Below, one piece after another: positions 1-8,814 of a DNA stretch of 64,000 nucleotides; positions within the stretch are counted from its first letter, which is position 1; every line of letters starts with the position of its first letter. The notes under the pieces were generated by a model. The model did not search any database. It saw only the letters and a program-made list of their open reading frames with translations, and was not told the origin of the DNA. This stretch comes from Pseudomonas arsenicoxydans (GTDB lineage Bacteria; Pseudomonadota; Gammaproteobacteria; Pseudomonadales; Pseudomonadaceae). The stretch is from assembly GCF_006438915.1 (NCBI RefSeq), contig NZ_RCZE01000005.1, positions 62,001-126,000 on the forward strand, in the 5' to 3' direction. The position numbers and the translations under genes are program-made.

Positions 1-96
1 GATGGTCATGGCGGTGATCTCACTGGGGGAATGGGCTTCAACGAGATACAGATTACGTCAATCATATTTTGTCTTAAATGTCGAATACACCACCTT

Positions 97-1035
97 TCAG
101 GACACCGCCCGATTCGCTCGCTGGATCACTTGCGGCGGTTGGCCGAAGGCGCGGATAAAGGCACGACGCATACGCTCCCGGTCACCAAACCCGGTTTCGG
201 TGGCGACCACATCGATGGCATGACGTCCGGTTTCCATCATCAACCGTGCGGCTTCTACCCGTAGGTTTTCAATGGCCTTGGCCGGCGATTGACCGGTTTC
301 GGCATGGAACACTCGACTGAATTGGCGCGGGCTCAAATTCGCTGCGTTGGCCAACTCTTCCACCGACAACGCGGATTTCAGGTGCTGCTTGGCATAGGTC
401 AACGCCGACTGAATGCGGTCGGTCTTCGGTTCGAGTTCCAGCATCACCGAAAACTGCGACTGACCACCCGCTCGGCGGTGATACACCACCAGTTGCCGGG
501 CCACCGTGCGCGCCACTTGGGCACCAAGGTCCTTTTCCACCAGCGCCAACGCCAGGTCGACACAGGCACTCATGCCGGCAGCGGTCCAGAGATTGCCATC
601 GTTGATGAAAATGCGGTCCTCTTCGACCAACACCTTTGGATATGCTCGCTGCAAGGCCGGCGCATGACACCAGTGCGTGGTCGCCCGTCGGCCGTCGAGC
701 AAACCCGCTTCTGCCAGTGCAATCGCACCGGTGCAGATCGACCCCAGGCGCCGGGTGGACTCGCTGGCACGGCGTAAAAAAGCAACCATGCCTGGCGACG
801 TGGGCCGGATCAGGTTGTCGCCCATGACCAGCAGCGTATCGAACGCGCGTTGATCGAAGGGCCGGGTTTCCACACCGAAACCGGCGGAGGTCTGCACCGT
901 GCCGCCGTGCTCGGACAACAGGGAAAGGCTGTACACCGGGTCTTCGGCGGTGGTGTTGGCCAGCTCGAAGGTGGCGCACATGGCGAGGCCGAGGACCTGG
1001 AAGCCGGGGTAAACGATGAGGCCGATGTGGTGCAT
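97..1035 (-). CDS. GlxA-family AraC-type transcriptional regulator with DJ-1/PfpI-like domain
   Basis: The protein is about 312 aa. Residues about 1-170 form a DJ-1/PfpI-like (class I amidotransferase-like) domain that begins HHIGLIVYPGFQVLGLAMC and contains the nucleophile-elbow region SICTGAIALAEAGLL. The C-terminal 100 residues are an AraC/XylS double helix-turn-helix (LSVEELANAANLSPRQFSRVF, then DVVATETGFGDRERMRRAF). This layout is that of GlxA/ArgR/CdhR-type regulators, which sense a small nitrogen compound or amino acid derivative and activate nearby catabolic genes. I start at MHHIGL because homologues begin there; an upstream ATG at 1083 only adds a non-conserved extension. The gene points left, so its target may lie outside the window. 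The effector is unknown. Confidence 0.88.
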   Translation of the reverse strand: MHHIGLIVYPGFQVLGLAMCATFELANTTAEDPVYSLSLLSEHGGTVQTSAGFGVETRPFDQRAFDTLLVMGDNLIRPTSPGMVAFLRRASESTRRLGSICTGAIALAEAGLLDGRRATTHWCHAPALQRAYPKVLVEEDRIFINDGNLWTAAGMSACVDLALALVEKDLGAQVARTVARQLVVYHRRAGGQSQFSVMLELEPKTDRIQSALTYAKQHLKSALSVEELANAANLSPRQFSRVFHAETGQSPAKAIENLRVEAARLMMETGRHAIDVVATETGFGDRERMRRAFIRAFGQPPQVIQRANRAVS

Positions 1036-1450
1036 GGGGTGGCTGATCCCTATTGACCTTAAAAGTGGCATGGGTGATTTCAAGCCGTCACTCTACGCCG
1101 GTTAGCCTGGGGAAAATAATTCGGCGATCAGTGGATCGAGTACAACCGCTACTCCGCACTCCGGCCTGAGTGGTCGTCCAGATATCGCAGAGCCACGAGG
1201 CCTCCGTTCCGTCCCGGATCAATCGCACCGCAAAAAAGGTGCGCTATGACAGGCGCAATGTGCATTCCACGTTTGCGCCTGGCCTGAATCGCATCGCTAT
1301 CTCGTTGATTTGAAGGCAACGGTTCCCATACGGGGAAGCTGATGCCGCTCGGCGTGCGATGTTAAAAAAGCACCAGAATGGCGTAATGGACTTCCCCTCG
1401 TTCCGGCGTTTTAATCGCAGGCGGACTTCAAGGCACAACAAGGGATCACC
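1036..1450. other. Intergenic gap without a recognisable gene
   Basis: These 415 bases separate two divergent genes and should hold the promoters of the GlxA-type regulator and of the thioesterase. Reading both strands I found no convincing coding frame, repeat copy or terminator hairpin. A ribosome-binding stretch AAGGGA lies just before the thioesterase start. Confidence 0.5.
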
Positions 1451-1945
1451 ATGCTCGATATCTCCATGCAGGACCGCGCCGCACCGGATGGCGTGTGCTA
1501 TGGCTGCGGCAGCCGCAACCCTCACGGGCTGCACGTCAAAAGCCACTGGCACGAGGACGGCGTCCACGTTGTCGCCGAGCATCTGCCCGAGGCCAAATAC
1601 TGTGGCTGGCCGGATCTGGTGTATGGCGGCTTGATTGCGATGTTGGTGGATTGCCATTCGAACTGGACGGCCATGGCGTATCACTACCGGGCCGAACACC
1701 GCGAGCCGGGCTCACTGCCGCGCATCGACTGCGTCACCGGCAACCTGGGCATCAAGTTCATCAAACCGACGCCGATGGGCGTTGCGCTGACTTTGCGCGC
1801 CAAGGTCGAAGGCGACATCGGGCGCAAGACCCGCGTCATCTGCGAGGTGTACGCCGACGGCGTGCTCACGGCGGTGGGCGACTCAGTGTTTGTCCGGGTC
1901 GATACCGGGCAACTGGCCGCCGCTGCGCATGGTCGTGAGGTCTGA
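1451..1945 (+). CDS. PaaI-family hotdog thioesterase
   Basis: The protein is 164 aa, the usual length of a single hotdog-fold acyl-CoA thioesterase. It starts with a Cys-rich stretch (CYGCGSRNPHGL) typical of one PaaI subgroup, followed by the central helix segment with YGGLIAMLVDCHSNWTA, where the active-site Asp/Glu of the family sits, and by beta strands ending in AVGDSVFVRV. It probably hydrolyses a CoA thioester in the cytoplasm; the substrate cannot be read from sequence. AAGGGATCACC precedes the ATG. It is a single gene, convergent with the SleB-type hydrolase downstream. Confidence 0.85.
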   Translation: MLDISMQDRAAPDGVCYGCGSRNPHGLHVKSHWHEDGVHVVAEHLPEAKYCGWPDLVYGGLIAMLVDCHSNWTAMAYHYRAEHREPGSLPRIDCVTGNLGIKFIKPTPMGVALTLRAKVEGDIGRKTRVICEVYADGVLTAVGDSVFVRVDTGQLAAAAHGREV

Positions 1946-1987
1946 GGGTTTTGAACCTCAGGGTCGGTCAACTTACTTCGCCGACCC
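1942..1987. terminator. Paired hairpins between convergent genes
   Basis: Two inverted repeats lie back to back between the thioesterase stop and the cell-wall hydrolase stop: CTGAGG/CCTCAG (1942-1947 with 1956-1961) and GGGTCGG/CCGACCC (1961-1967 with 1981-1987). There is no clear T-tract, so a terminator role is inferred from position and symmetry. Confidence 0.4.
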
Positions 1988-2599
1988 GTCATGGGGCTTG
2001 TAGAACACGAACAAGCCGATGCTCGCCGTTTTGATGTACTTCTTGGCCCAGACCGGCTTCACCGTCTTGTCATGAAAATACATAGCGCCGCCGGTGTGAT
2101 CCGGCAGCTGTTTGTTCAGCGCCTTGCGCGCGATTTCCTTGGCCAGGGCATATTGGGTTTCTTCCTGAGCCGTGTCCGGTTTCCCGTCACACCACCAGGA
2201 GAACTGGCAGTTTTTGGTTTCGGACCCTTGCTTGACCACTTTGCACACGGTATCGGGAAAACCCTCGTGGCCGAGGCGGTTCATTACCACGTTGGCCACC
2301 GCTTCCATGTCGGCCGTGTCCTTGCCTTTGGCTTCCCAGTAAATGGAGCGCGCCATGCAGGTAATCGCGTCGTCCAGCGGCGCCGTGCCGGCCGGGTCGA
2401 CGGCCTGGACTTCAGACTGGGTGATGGCCTGGGATTTGGGCACCGGCACATCGTTGCCCTTCTCGGCCGCTTTCTGTTCAAGCACCTGCGCCTTGTCTTC
2501 CGCGACCTCCTTTTTTTGTTGTTGATCGTCCGCCATGGACTGACCAGTTAGCAGAGAAAGGGCGAGAAACGCGGCAATCCAATTAACGGACATGGACAT
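1973..2599 (-). CDS. SleB-type cell wall hydrolase, exported
   Basis: The 208-aa protein has a signal peptide (about residues 1-23, VNWIAAFLALSLLTGQSMA), a charged low-complexity linker rich in K, E and Q, and a C-terminal hydrolase domain. That domain carries the family hallmarks CMARSIYWEAKGKD, VANVVMNRL and CQFSWWCDGKPD, where the first Glu is the presumed catalytic acid. SleB-like lytic enzymes cleave peptidoglycan; in pseudomonads they are periplasmic remodelling enzymes rather than germination factors. An alternative start two codons downstream (2593) is equally possible. Confidence 0.85.
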   Translation of the reverse strand: MSMSVNWIAAFLALSLLTGQSMADDQQQKKEVAEDKAQVLEQKAAEKGNDVPVPKSQAITQSEVQAVDPAGTAPLDDAITCMARSIYWEAKGKDTADMEAVANVVMNRLGHEGFPDTVCKVVKQGSETKNCQFSWWCDGKPDTAQEETQYALAKEIARKALNKQLPDHTGGAMYFHDKTVKPVWAKKYIKTASIGLFVFYKPHDGSAK

Positions 2600-2738
2600 G
2601 GTGCAAGCACTCAGGAAGGTGTCGGTTCAGTGTAGTAGCCAAATCATGTCAACTACTGGGCAACAATCTGCAAAAACCCATTGCCTTGTACGGGGGGAGT
2701 TCGCGCATCATGGGCGCAGTCCGTCCAAGGGGGTTTCC

Positions 2739-3590
2739 ATGCACGTCTTTTCATCCGCTATGCGCTTGTCGGGGTTGTCGTTGGGTCTGGTGCTTGCCAC
2801 AACGGCCATGGCGTCCGAGGAATCGCAACTGGCCGATTCGATCAACGCCTTTCGCAGCCTGCCGCAAAGTTGCGCCGGTCAGGTCTCGCCGGAGTTGCCA
2901 CCGCTGACCAGCGATCCGCGCCTGATTTTGCCGGCCAGCGGACAGGTCGATTTGCAGCAGGCCATGGTGCGTGCCTCGTACCCGATGCTGCATGTGCAAG
3001 CGATATCCCTGACCGGCCCGCGTGATGCGCAAGCGGCGATGATGGCGATACAGGAAAGCTTCTGCCAGGTGGTGCTGAACCTGAAATTCGTCGACATCGG
3101 CGTCAGCCGCCAAGGCAACGACTGGCGCATCGTGCTCGCCCGCCCGCTGTTGACCGCGCGCCTGGGTGATGCCGCCGCCGAAGGCCAGAAGCTGTTGGTC
3201 GAGCTCAACGCCGCGCGCAGTAAACCCCGCCAGTGCGGCAGCCAGCCATTTTCCGCGACCACCCCGCTGGCCTGGAACGCCACCCTCGCGTCCGCCGCCG
3301 AAACCAACTCGCGGGCCATGGCCAACGGCAACTATTTTGATCACAAGGACCGCGACGGCCGCACGCCGGGGGATCGCGCGGAACTGGCGGGTTACAACTT
3401 TCAGCAGATCGGCGAGAACATTGCCGCCGGGCAAGACACCGTGCGCAAGGTGGTCGACGGCTGGCTGGCCAGTCCCGGTCATTGCGCCAATCTGATGAAC
3501 CCACAATTCCGTGAGCTCGGTGCGGCTTACGCAAACGATCCGAAAAGCGATGCCGGCATCTACTGGACGGCCATGTTCGGTACGCAATAA
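2739..3590 (+). CDS. CAP (SCP/PR-1) domain exported protein
   Basis: The protein is about 283 aa with a signal peptide (MRLSGLSLGLVLATTAMA). The C-terminal 130 residues are a CAP domain: AETNSRAMANGNYFDHKDRDGRTP, IGENIAAGQDTV and VDGWLASPGHCANLM show the conserved His/Glu pocket residues. The preceding 120 residues also begin with an INAFRSLPQSC-like helix and may be a degenerate second CAP repeat. Bacterial CAP proteins are secreted; their activity is unsettled. The ATG at 2739 is chosen because AAGGGGG sits 8 bases upstream and the signal peptide starts there. The reading frame is open further upstream (from 2592) but looks non-coding. Confidence 0.83.
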   Translation: MHVFSSAMRLSGLSLGLVLATTAMASEESQLADSINAFRSLPQSCAGQVSPELPPLTSDPRLILPASGQVDLQQAMVRASYPMLHVQAISLTGPRDAQAAMMAIQESFCQVVLNLKFVDIGVSRQGNDWRIVLARPLLTARLGDAAAEGQKLLVELNAARSKPRQCGSQPFSATTPLAWNATLASAAETNSRAMANGNYFDHKDRDGRTPGDRAELAGYNFQQIGENIAAGQDTVRKVVDGWLASPGHCANLMNPQFRELGAAYANDPKSDAGIYWTAMFGTQ

Positions 3591-3601
3591 GGACGATGGC
3601 C

Positions 3602-3622
3602 AGAGCGGTGCCGAGCCGCTCT
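3602..3622. terminator. Hairpin between convergent genes
   Basis: A 7-bp perfect stem AGAGCGG/CCGCTCT with a 7-base loop lies between the CAP gene stop and the stop of the convergent small gene. There is no long T-tract. It could serve both strands. Confidence 0.5.
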
Positions 3623-3858
3623 TACAACGTTTGCTGACTGTTGCCGACGGTTTTGGCTGTTTCGATGGCCCAAGCCATTGCGTCATCAAAGTCCAGCAGG
3701 TGCGGGGACGGATGATGGTCCTCTTCTATTACCGAGCCGTCGGGCCGGTACACCCCGATGAGCATTTTCAGGGAACCGTCCTTCAGTATCTCGGCTGTGA
3801 CCTTGATCGAGCATCCGTTGGAAAGCGTCTCCTTGTGTTCCTCATGGCGTTCAGTCAT
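3622..3858 (-). CDS. Small conserved-type hypothetical protein
   Basis: The product is 78 aa, starting MTERHEEHKETLSNGCSIKV. It is acidic and His-rich, with no signal peptide or membrane segment. A GGAGA motif lies 6 bases before the ATG, which favours this start over the longer frame from 3933. The pattern of beta strands (CSIKVTAEILKDGSLKMLIGVY, then PDGSVIEEDHH) suggests a small globular domain. I do not recognise a family and assign no function. Confidence 0.65.
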   Translation of the reverse strand: MTERHEEHKETLSNGCSIKVTAEILKDGSLKMLIGVYRPDGSVIEEDHHPSPHLLDFDDAMAWAIETAKTVGNSQQTL

Positions 3859-3992
3859 CGCTGTCTCCCCGGCGTGGTGGATGGATCGAGTCAGGCATCC
3901 TTCTGAGCGTAGTAGAAGTTCGCCCGGGATCATCGCCGGCCACGGCCCGTTTCAATGATGACGAACCTGCCGAGACAGCGGCGTAATGCCAC

Positions 3993-3999
3993 CTATACT
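3993..3999 (+). promoter_or_regulatory. Possible -10 element upstream of the lactate permease
   Basis: The heptamer CTATACT, which matches the extended -10 preference of sigma-S and also sigma-70 promoters, lies 60 bases before the permease ATG. No good -35 box is visible 17 bases upstream, which would suit a sigma-S-type promoter. This is a motif match only. Confidence 0.3.
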
Positions 4000-4058
4000 G
4001 CATTTCACCAACCCCGCCCGGGGCCTGCGCTACCCACAATAAAAAGCAGAGGTGGAAC

Positions 4059-5822
4059 ATGGTCTGGCAGCAAATCTACGATCCCTTCGGTAACCCGGTC
4101 ATTTCAACGCTCATGGCCGCCGTGCCGGTGGTGGTGATGCTGGCCTCCCTGGCGTTTTTTCACATCAAGGCGCACATGGCGGCGCTGCTCGCGCTGGCAT
4201 CCGCGTTGCTGATCGCGATCTTTGCCTTCGGCATGCCGGCCAACATGGCGGGCTCAGCGGCGTTGTTTGGTGCGGCCAACGGCTTGCTGCCGATTGGCTG
4301 GATCGTGCTCAACATCATTTTCCTGCACAGGCTGACCACCGAAAACGGCTCGTTCAAGGTGCTGCAGGATTCCCTGGCGCGCATCACCGACGATCGACGC
4401 CTGCAACTGCTGCTGATCGCCTTCTGCTTCGGCGCGTTTTTCGAAGGCGCGGCCGGTTTCGGAACGCCCGTGGCGGTGACTGGTGCGATTCTGATCGGGT
4501 TGGGCTTCTCGCCCCTGGCCGCTTCGGGCCTGGCCTTGATCGCCAACACTGCACCGGTGGCGTTCGGCGCACTGGGCACACCGATCATTACCCTGGCCAA
4601 AGTGACCGGGCTGGATGAAATGGAACTGTCGATGATGGTCGGTCGGCAGCTGCCGTTCTTCTCGGTGCTCGTGCCGTTCTGGCTAATCTGGGCCTTCGCC
4701 GGTTGGCGCAAAATGCTGGAGATCTGGCCGCCAATTCTAGTGGCCGGGGTCAGCTTCGCGGTCCCGCAATTCCTCGTGTCCAACTACCACGGCCCGATGC
4801 TGGTGGACGTGATCGCCGCGCTGATTTCCATGGCCTGCCTGACCGGTTTCCTCAAGGTCTGGAAACCGGCCACGGTGCACACTTCGGCCGCCCTGACCGG
4901 GCGCGTCGACAACTCGAAAATCGATGCCGAACATGAGCAGGCACCGGCGGCCAGTGCAACCTTTTCCGCTGAAGCGAAACCGGCGGTGATGCGCGCCTGG
5001 ATGCCGTGGATCATCCTCACGATCTTCGTCTTTGCCTGGGGTACCCAGGGTTTCAAAAACATGTTCGATACCCGCCCGGCGATCGATCCGCAAACCCAGT
5101 CGGTCAAGCTCGACCCGCAGGGCAAACCAATGCGCGAAGCCAACCCGATCTTCTCGCCGGCCCTGACCTTCACCACCCTGCACCTGCAAGTCGAGAAGGT
5201 GCCGCCGGTGGTGCCGGCACCGAAAACCGAAGAGGCGATCTACAAGTTCACCTGGTTCACCGCCACCGGCAGCGGCATCTTGCTGTCCGCCATTCTCGGT
5301 GGGCTGCTGATGGGCTACTCGATCCCGCAACTGGCTCGCCAATACCTGCGAACGCTGTGGGTGGTGCGCTACTCGCTGATCACCATCGCGGCGATGTTGG
5401 CCCTGGGTTACCTCACGCGCTACTCGGGACTGGACGCGACCATGGGCCTGGCCTTCGCCGCAACCGGCATTTTCTACCCGATGTTCGGCACCCTCCTCGG
5501 CTGGCTTGGCGTGGCACTGACCGGCTCGGACACCGCTTCCAACGTGTTGTTCGGCGGTTTGCAACGGGTGACGTCCGAACAACTGGGGATCAGCCCGGTG
5601 CTGATGGCGGCGGCGAACAGCTCTGGCGGGGTCATGGGAAAGATGGTCGATGCGCAGTCGATTGTGGTCGCGTCCACGGCAACCCGCTGGTACGGGCATG
5701 AGGGGGAGATTCTGCGGTATGTGTTCTTCCACTCGATCGTGCTGGCGATTCTGGTCGGCGGGCTGGTGACGTTGCAGGCGTACGTGGCGCCGTTCAGTCA
5801 CATGGTGGTGGGTGGGCATTAG
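4059..5822 (+). CDS. lldP: L-lactate permease (LldP/LctP family)
   Basis: The 587-aa protein is almost entirely membrane segments and matches the LctP family in length and sequence: the N-terminus VWQQIYDPFGNPVISTLMAAVPV, the FFEGAAGFGTPVAVTGAILIGLGFSPL block, the NTAPVAFGALGTPI block, and the C-terminal GSDTASNVLFGGLQ and NSSGGVMGKMVDAQSIVVA blocks are all present. It imports L-lactate (and often glycolate) with protons across the inner membrane. GAGGTGG precedes the ATG. No lldD/lldE dehydrogenase genes follow, so it stands alone here rather than in the usual lldPDE operon. Confidence 0.93.
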   Translation: MVWQQIYDPFGNPVISTLMAAVPVVVMLASLAFFHIKAHMAALLALASALLIAIFAFGMPANMAGSAALFGAANGLLPIGWIVLNIIFLHRLTTENGSFKVLQDSLARITDDRRLQLLLIAFCFGAFFEGAAGFGTPVAVTGAILIGLGFSPLAASGLALIANTAPVAFGALGTPIITLAKVTGLDEMELSMMVGRQLPFFSVLVPFWLIWAFAGWRKMLEIWPPILVAGVSFAVPQFLVSNYHGPMLVDVIAALISMACLTGFLKVWKPATVHTSAALTGRVDNSKIDAEHEQAPAASATFSAEAKPAVMRAWMPWIILTIFVFAWGTQGFKNMFDTRPAIDPQTQSVKLDPQGKPMREANPIFSPALTFTTLHLQVEKVPPVVPAPKTEEAIYKFTWFTATGSGILLSAILGGLLMGYSIPQLARQYLRTLWVVRYSLITIAAMLALGYLTRYSGLDATMGLAFAATGIFYPMFGTLLGWLGVALTGSDTASNVLFGGLQRVTSEQLGISPVLMAAANSSGGVMGKMVDAQSIVVASTATRWYGHEGEILRYVFFHSIVLAILVGGLVTLQAYVAPFSHMVVGGH

Positions 5823-5842
5823 TCCCCACGGCACACCGTTTG

Positions 5843-5873
5843 CCACAACCCGGACGAATGGCCCGGGTTGTGG
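5843..5873. terminator. Perfect 11-bp hairpin downstream of the lactate permease
   Basis: CCACAACCCGG (5843-5853) pairs perfectly with CCGGGTTGTGG (5863-5873) across a 9-base loop. It starts 20 bases after the lldP stop. There is no T-tract after the stem, so it may be a weak terminator or an mRNA 3-prime stabiliser. Confidence 0.5.
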
Positions 5874-5924
5874 GTCAAACGCTGCTTTACTGGTTCAAAT
5901 CCTGAATACACGGAAAGCGCCTCG

Positions 5925-6812
5925 ATGGAACGCCTTACCGCTAAAGATTTCGCCCCCGAATTGCTCGAACTCTACGACTATTACGTCCACGGCAAGATTA
6001 ACCGCCGAGAGTTTCTTGATCGCGCGGCGTTGTTCGCTTTGGGCGGTTTGACCGCCAGCGCGCTGCTCGCGTCCCTGAGCCCCAACTACGCGCTCGCCGA
6101 ACAAGTGGAATTCACCGACCCGGACATCCTGCCCGAGTACATCACTTACCCCTCACCCAAGGGCCACGGCAATGTGCGCGCGTATCGGGTGCGCCCGGCC
6201 AAGGCCAGCGGCAAAGTCCCGGCGGTGGTGGTCGTGCATGAAAACCGTGGGCTCAATCCTTATATCGAAGACGTCGCCCGACGCGTCGCCAAGGCCGGGT
6301 TCATCGCCCTCGCCCCCGACGGTTTAAGTTCTGTGGGCGGCTATCCCGGCAACGACGACAAGGGCCGCGAGCTCCAGGCGAAGGTCGATCCGGAAAAGCT
6401 CATGAATGATTTTTTCGCCGCCGTCGAATGGCTGATGAAAAACGACACGACTACCGGCAAAGTCGGCATCACCGGCTTCTGCTATGGCGGCGGTGTCGCC
6501 AACGCGGCGGCCGTGGCGTATCCGGAACTGGCGGCAGCCGTGCCTTTTTACGGCCGCCAGCCAAAGGCTGAAGACGTGCCCCGGATCAAGGCGCCCTTGC
6601 TGCTGCATTACGGTGAGCTGGACAAGGGCATCAACGAAGGATGGCCGGCGTATGAAGCGGCGCTGAAAGCCTCAGGCAAAACCTATGAAGCCTACATTTA
6701 TCCAGGCTGCAACCATGGCTTCCATAACGACTCGACGCCCCGTTACGATGAGGCCGCCGCGAAACTGGCGTGGGACCGCACGGTGGCGTGGTTTCACAAG
6801 TACCTGGCTTAG
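5925..6812 (+). CDS. Exported dienelactone hydrolase family protein
   Basis: The 295-aa alpha/beta hydrolase shows the dienelactone-hydrolase pattern: conserved Glu in HENRG (residue 106), nucleophile Cys186 in GFCYGGG, Asp at about 233 in HYGELDKGI and His264 in CNHGFHND. The N-terminus has [16 protein letters not shown] (residues 26-41) followed by a hydrophobic stretch, a Tat-like signal (RRxFL), so export to the periplasm is likely. The Cys-Asp-His triad fits hydrolysis of a lactone or ester; no ortho-cleavage genes are nearby, so the substrate is open. The ATG at 5925 is preferred because the alternative upstream extension is not family-like. Confidence 0.87.
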   Translation: MERLTAKDFAPELLELYDYYVHGKINRREFLDRAALFALGGLTASALLASLSPNYALAEQVEFTDPDILPEYITYPSPKGHGNVRAYRVRPAKASGKVPAVVVVHENRGLNPYIEDVARRVAKAGFIALAPDGLSSVGGYPGNDDKGRELQAKVDPEKLMNDFFAAVEWLMKNDTTTGKVGITGFCYGGGVANAAAVAYPELAAAVPFYGRQPKAEDVPRIKAPLLLHYGELDKGINEGWPAYEAALKASGKTYEAYIYPGCNHGFHNDSTPRYDEAAAKLAWDRTVAWFHKYLA

Positions 6813-6866
6813 GTATCAATTCCTTCGATCTTTTACATCACCAAGCCGAATTTTTTATTTGTCCCC

Positions 6867-6900
6867 GGCTTATTCAAGATGTCGCCATCTTGGATAAGTC
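6867..6900 (+). other. 15-bp hairpin with TCGC tetraloop
   Basis: GGCTTATTCAAGATG (6867-6881) pairs with CATCTTGGATAAGTC (6886-6900), with only two G-T wobbles, around the loop TCGC. It lies downstream of the dienelactone hydrolase gene and 13 bases before a tiny hydrophobic ORF. It lacks a T-tract on either strand, so it is not an ordinary intrinsic terminator. Confidence 0.5.
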
Positions 6901-6913
6901 GGACGACCCCCTC

Positions 6914-6982
6914 ATGAACCTGAATTTTGCCTTTGCCTGCTTCATCGTCGTGTCGTTTGCGATTGCGTTGGGTCATGGCTGA
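6914..6982 (+). CDS. Possible 22-aa single-span membrane peptide
   Basis: ATG at 6914 opens a 22-codon frame for MNLNFAFACFIVVSFAIALG plus His-Gly, a perfect-looking single transmembrane helix. It ends 2 bases before the stop of the convergent DeoR gene and follows a strong hairpin. No good ribosome-binding site is visible, so this may be chance. Small membrane peptides of this form do occur in pseudomonads, but I cannot confirm a family. Confidence 0.28.
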   Translation: MNLNFAFACFIVVSFAIALGHG

Positions 6983-6984
6983 GC

Positions 6985-7773
6985 TCAGGCATCAACCTGA
7001 ATCACTTCAATACCCCACCGCTGATAATCCTCAACATTGCCCGGCGCCATGTGTTGTTCGGTGATCAGTGTGTGGATGCGATTGCACGGCGCGACCACGA
7101 ACGGTTCCACCGCCCCCAGTTTGTCCGCCATGGTCACCGCCACCACGTGTGACGCGCTGTCGAGCATCGCCTGCTTCACCGGCACCTCATCGAAATGCAA
7201 CGAGCTGATGCCGACGTCCGGGTGAATTGCGCAAACCCCGGTGAACAGCAAATCGGCCTTGATCCCCTCAATCAGCCGCAACGTTTCCTGCCCGCTGGCC
7301 GACATCGTCGCGGGATTGAGTTGCCCGCCCGCGAGGATCACTTTGATGCCTTTGTAGTCGGCCAACGCGATGGCGATCATCGGCGACGCGGTAATCGCCG
7401 TGATGGCAATGTCCGCGGGCAGCGACCGCGCGATCTGCAGCGTGGTACTCCCCGAATCGAACAGCACAATCTGGCCATCCTGCACCCGGCGGGCAGCGAG
7501 TTGCGCCAGGCGCGTTTTCACTTCATCGGTTTCACCGACCCGGGTGAAGAAATCCTTACCCGTGTCTTTAGGTCGCGGCAACGCCCCACCATGCACCCGT
7601 TGCACCAGTCCTGCGCTGGCAAGCTCTGACAAATCGCGGCGGATGGTGTCTTCGGACACGGCGAAATGCTGGCTCAACTCAGAGGCCATGACTTTGCCGT
7701 CGCGCTCAAGGATCAGGAGGATTTTCTGCCGGCGCACGGAAGGGAGCTCGGATGCAGCGTGCTGGTCTTGCAT
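6985..7773 (-). CDS. DeoR/GlpR-family transcriptional repressor
   Basis: The protein is 262 aa, the standard DeoR length. The N-terminal helix-turn-helix is clear (RRQKILLILERDGKVMASEL, then AVSEDTIRRDLSELASAGLV and VHGGALP), followed by a DeoR_C sugar-phosphate sensor domain with LFDSGSTTLQIARSL and DLLFTGVCAIHPDVGIS. Members repress sugar or polyol utilisation genes and bind phosphorylated sugars. No sugar operon is adjacent; the divergent gene on the right is a serine hydrolase, so the regulon is unclear. Confidence 0.9.
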   Translation of the reverse strand: MQDQHAASELPSVRRQKILLILERDGKVMASELSQHFAVSEDTIRRDLSELASAGLVQRVHGGALPRPKDTGKDFFTRVGETDEVKTRLAQLAARRVQDGQIVLFDSGSTTLQIARSLPADIAITAITASPMIAIALADYKGIKVILAGGQLNPATMSASGQETLRLIEGIKADLLFTGVCAIHPDVGISSLHFDEVPVKQAMLDSASHVVAVTMADKLGAVEPFVVAPCNRIHTLITEQHMAPGNVEDYQRWGIEVIQVDA

Positions 7774-7899
7774 GTTTATGCCTGTTTTTGCGTGTTTGTG
7801 CGAGATTAGCCATGCCGCTGGAAAAACACAATCGGCGCGGTGATTGAGGGCGTTTCTGGCAAACTCCCACCGTGCCTTCGTCCAGAGCAGCCATCGCCC

Positions 7900-8781
7900 A
7901 TGCTTGTCGCCCTTGTCTCAAACGGTTCACTTCTTACGCCTGCACAACCTGAGGTGACGGTGCCCTGGTGGAGTTTCACCAAGACCGTGCTCAGCGCCGC
8001 CGCGTTGTCGCTGGTGCGTGATGGCCTGTTCGACCTGGACGATACGCTGCCGGAAGGACCGTTTACCTTGCGCCAACTGTTGCGGCATGAAGCCGGGCTG
8101 GCGGATTACGGGGAGTTGGCGGAATACCACGCGGCCGTGGCGGGCAACGAGACGCCGTGGTCCGCCGATGAAATGCTGCGCCGGCTTGACGCTACCCGGT
8201 TGCGTTACACACCCGGTGACGGCTGGCGCTACTCGAACGTTGGCTACCTGTACGTGGCGAATTTCATCGAGCGCCTGACGGGTCTTGCGCTGGAAGAAGC
8301 GCTGACCCGACTGGTTTTCTCACCCCTCGGTTTGTCAGGTGTACGCCTCGCCACGACGCCTGCCGATCTGGAAGGCGTGAGGATGGGCGCCGCGCAATCG
8401 TACGACCCGGGCTGGGTTTATCACGGCCTGCTGGTTGGCCCGTTGGATCAAGCCGCTGTTTGTCTGGATCGTCTACTGGCCGGCCAGACCCTGCCGCCGG
8501 CGTTGCTGCGCGAGATGCAATCGGTTCGTACGCTTGGCGGGCCGATCACCGGGCGTCCGTGGGTTGCGCCGGGTTACGCGCTGGGCCTGATGCAAGGCGC
8601 GGTCGAAGGTGGACTGGTTTTAAGTGGACACACCGGCGGCGGGCCGGGCAGCGTGATCGCGGTCTATCGGTGTGGCGAAGATGACAACACCGCGAGTTGC
8701 GCGGTGTTTGCTGAGGGTGGCGCCGAAGGGGCTGTCGAGGCGCAAGCTGTGAGTCACTTGATGAGCGCGGTGATTCAATAA
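7900..8781 (+). CDS. Serine hydrolase, class C beta-lactamase-like
   Basis: The 293-aa protein has the SxxK motif in WSFTK (Ser25, Lys28), the YxN motif in RYSNVGYLY and a C-terminal HTGGGPG box in place of KTG. These are the three active-site motifs of the class C beta-lactamase/penicillin-binding-protein superfamily. There is no signal peptide, so it is more likely a cytoplasmic esterase or D-aminopeptidase-like enzyme than a true beta-lactamase. The start is uncertain: I use ATG 7900; a GTG at 7840 would add 20 residues without motif content. It diverges from the DeoR gene. Confidence 0.82.
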   Translation: MLVALVSNGSLLTPAQPEVTVPWWSFTKTVLSAAALSLVRDGLFDLDDTLPEGPFTLRQLLRHEAGLADYGELAEYHAAVAGNETPWSADEMLRRLDATRLRYTPGDGWRYSNVGYLYVANFIERLTGLALEEALTRLVFSPLGLSGVRLATTPADLEGVRMGAAQSYDPGWVYHGLLVGPLDQAAVCLDRLLAGQTLPPALLREMQSVRTLGGPITGRPWVAPGYALGLMQGAVEGGLVLSGHTGGGPGSVIAVYRCGEDDNTASCAVFAEGGAEGAVEAQAVSHLMSAVIQ

Positions 8782-8814
8782 TCCCGATCCCACTTTGCAC
8801 GCCGACCCCCGACG

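Noticed and set aside
1..9. Possible start of a minus-strand gene (ATG at 9-7, Met-Thr-Ile)
   Set aside because: Only three codons are inside the window and no convincing ribosome site is seen, so it cannot be supported.
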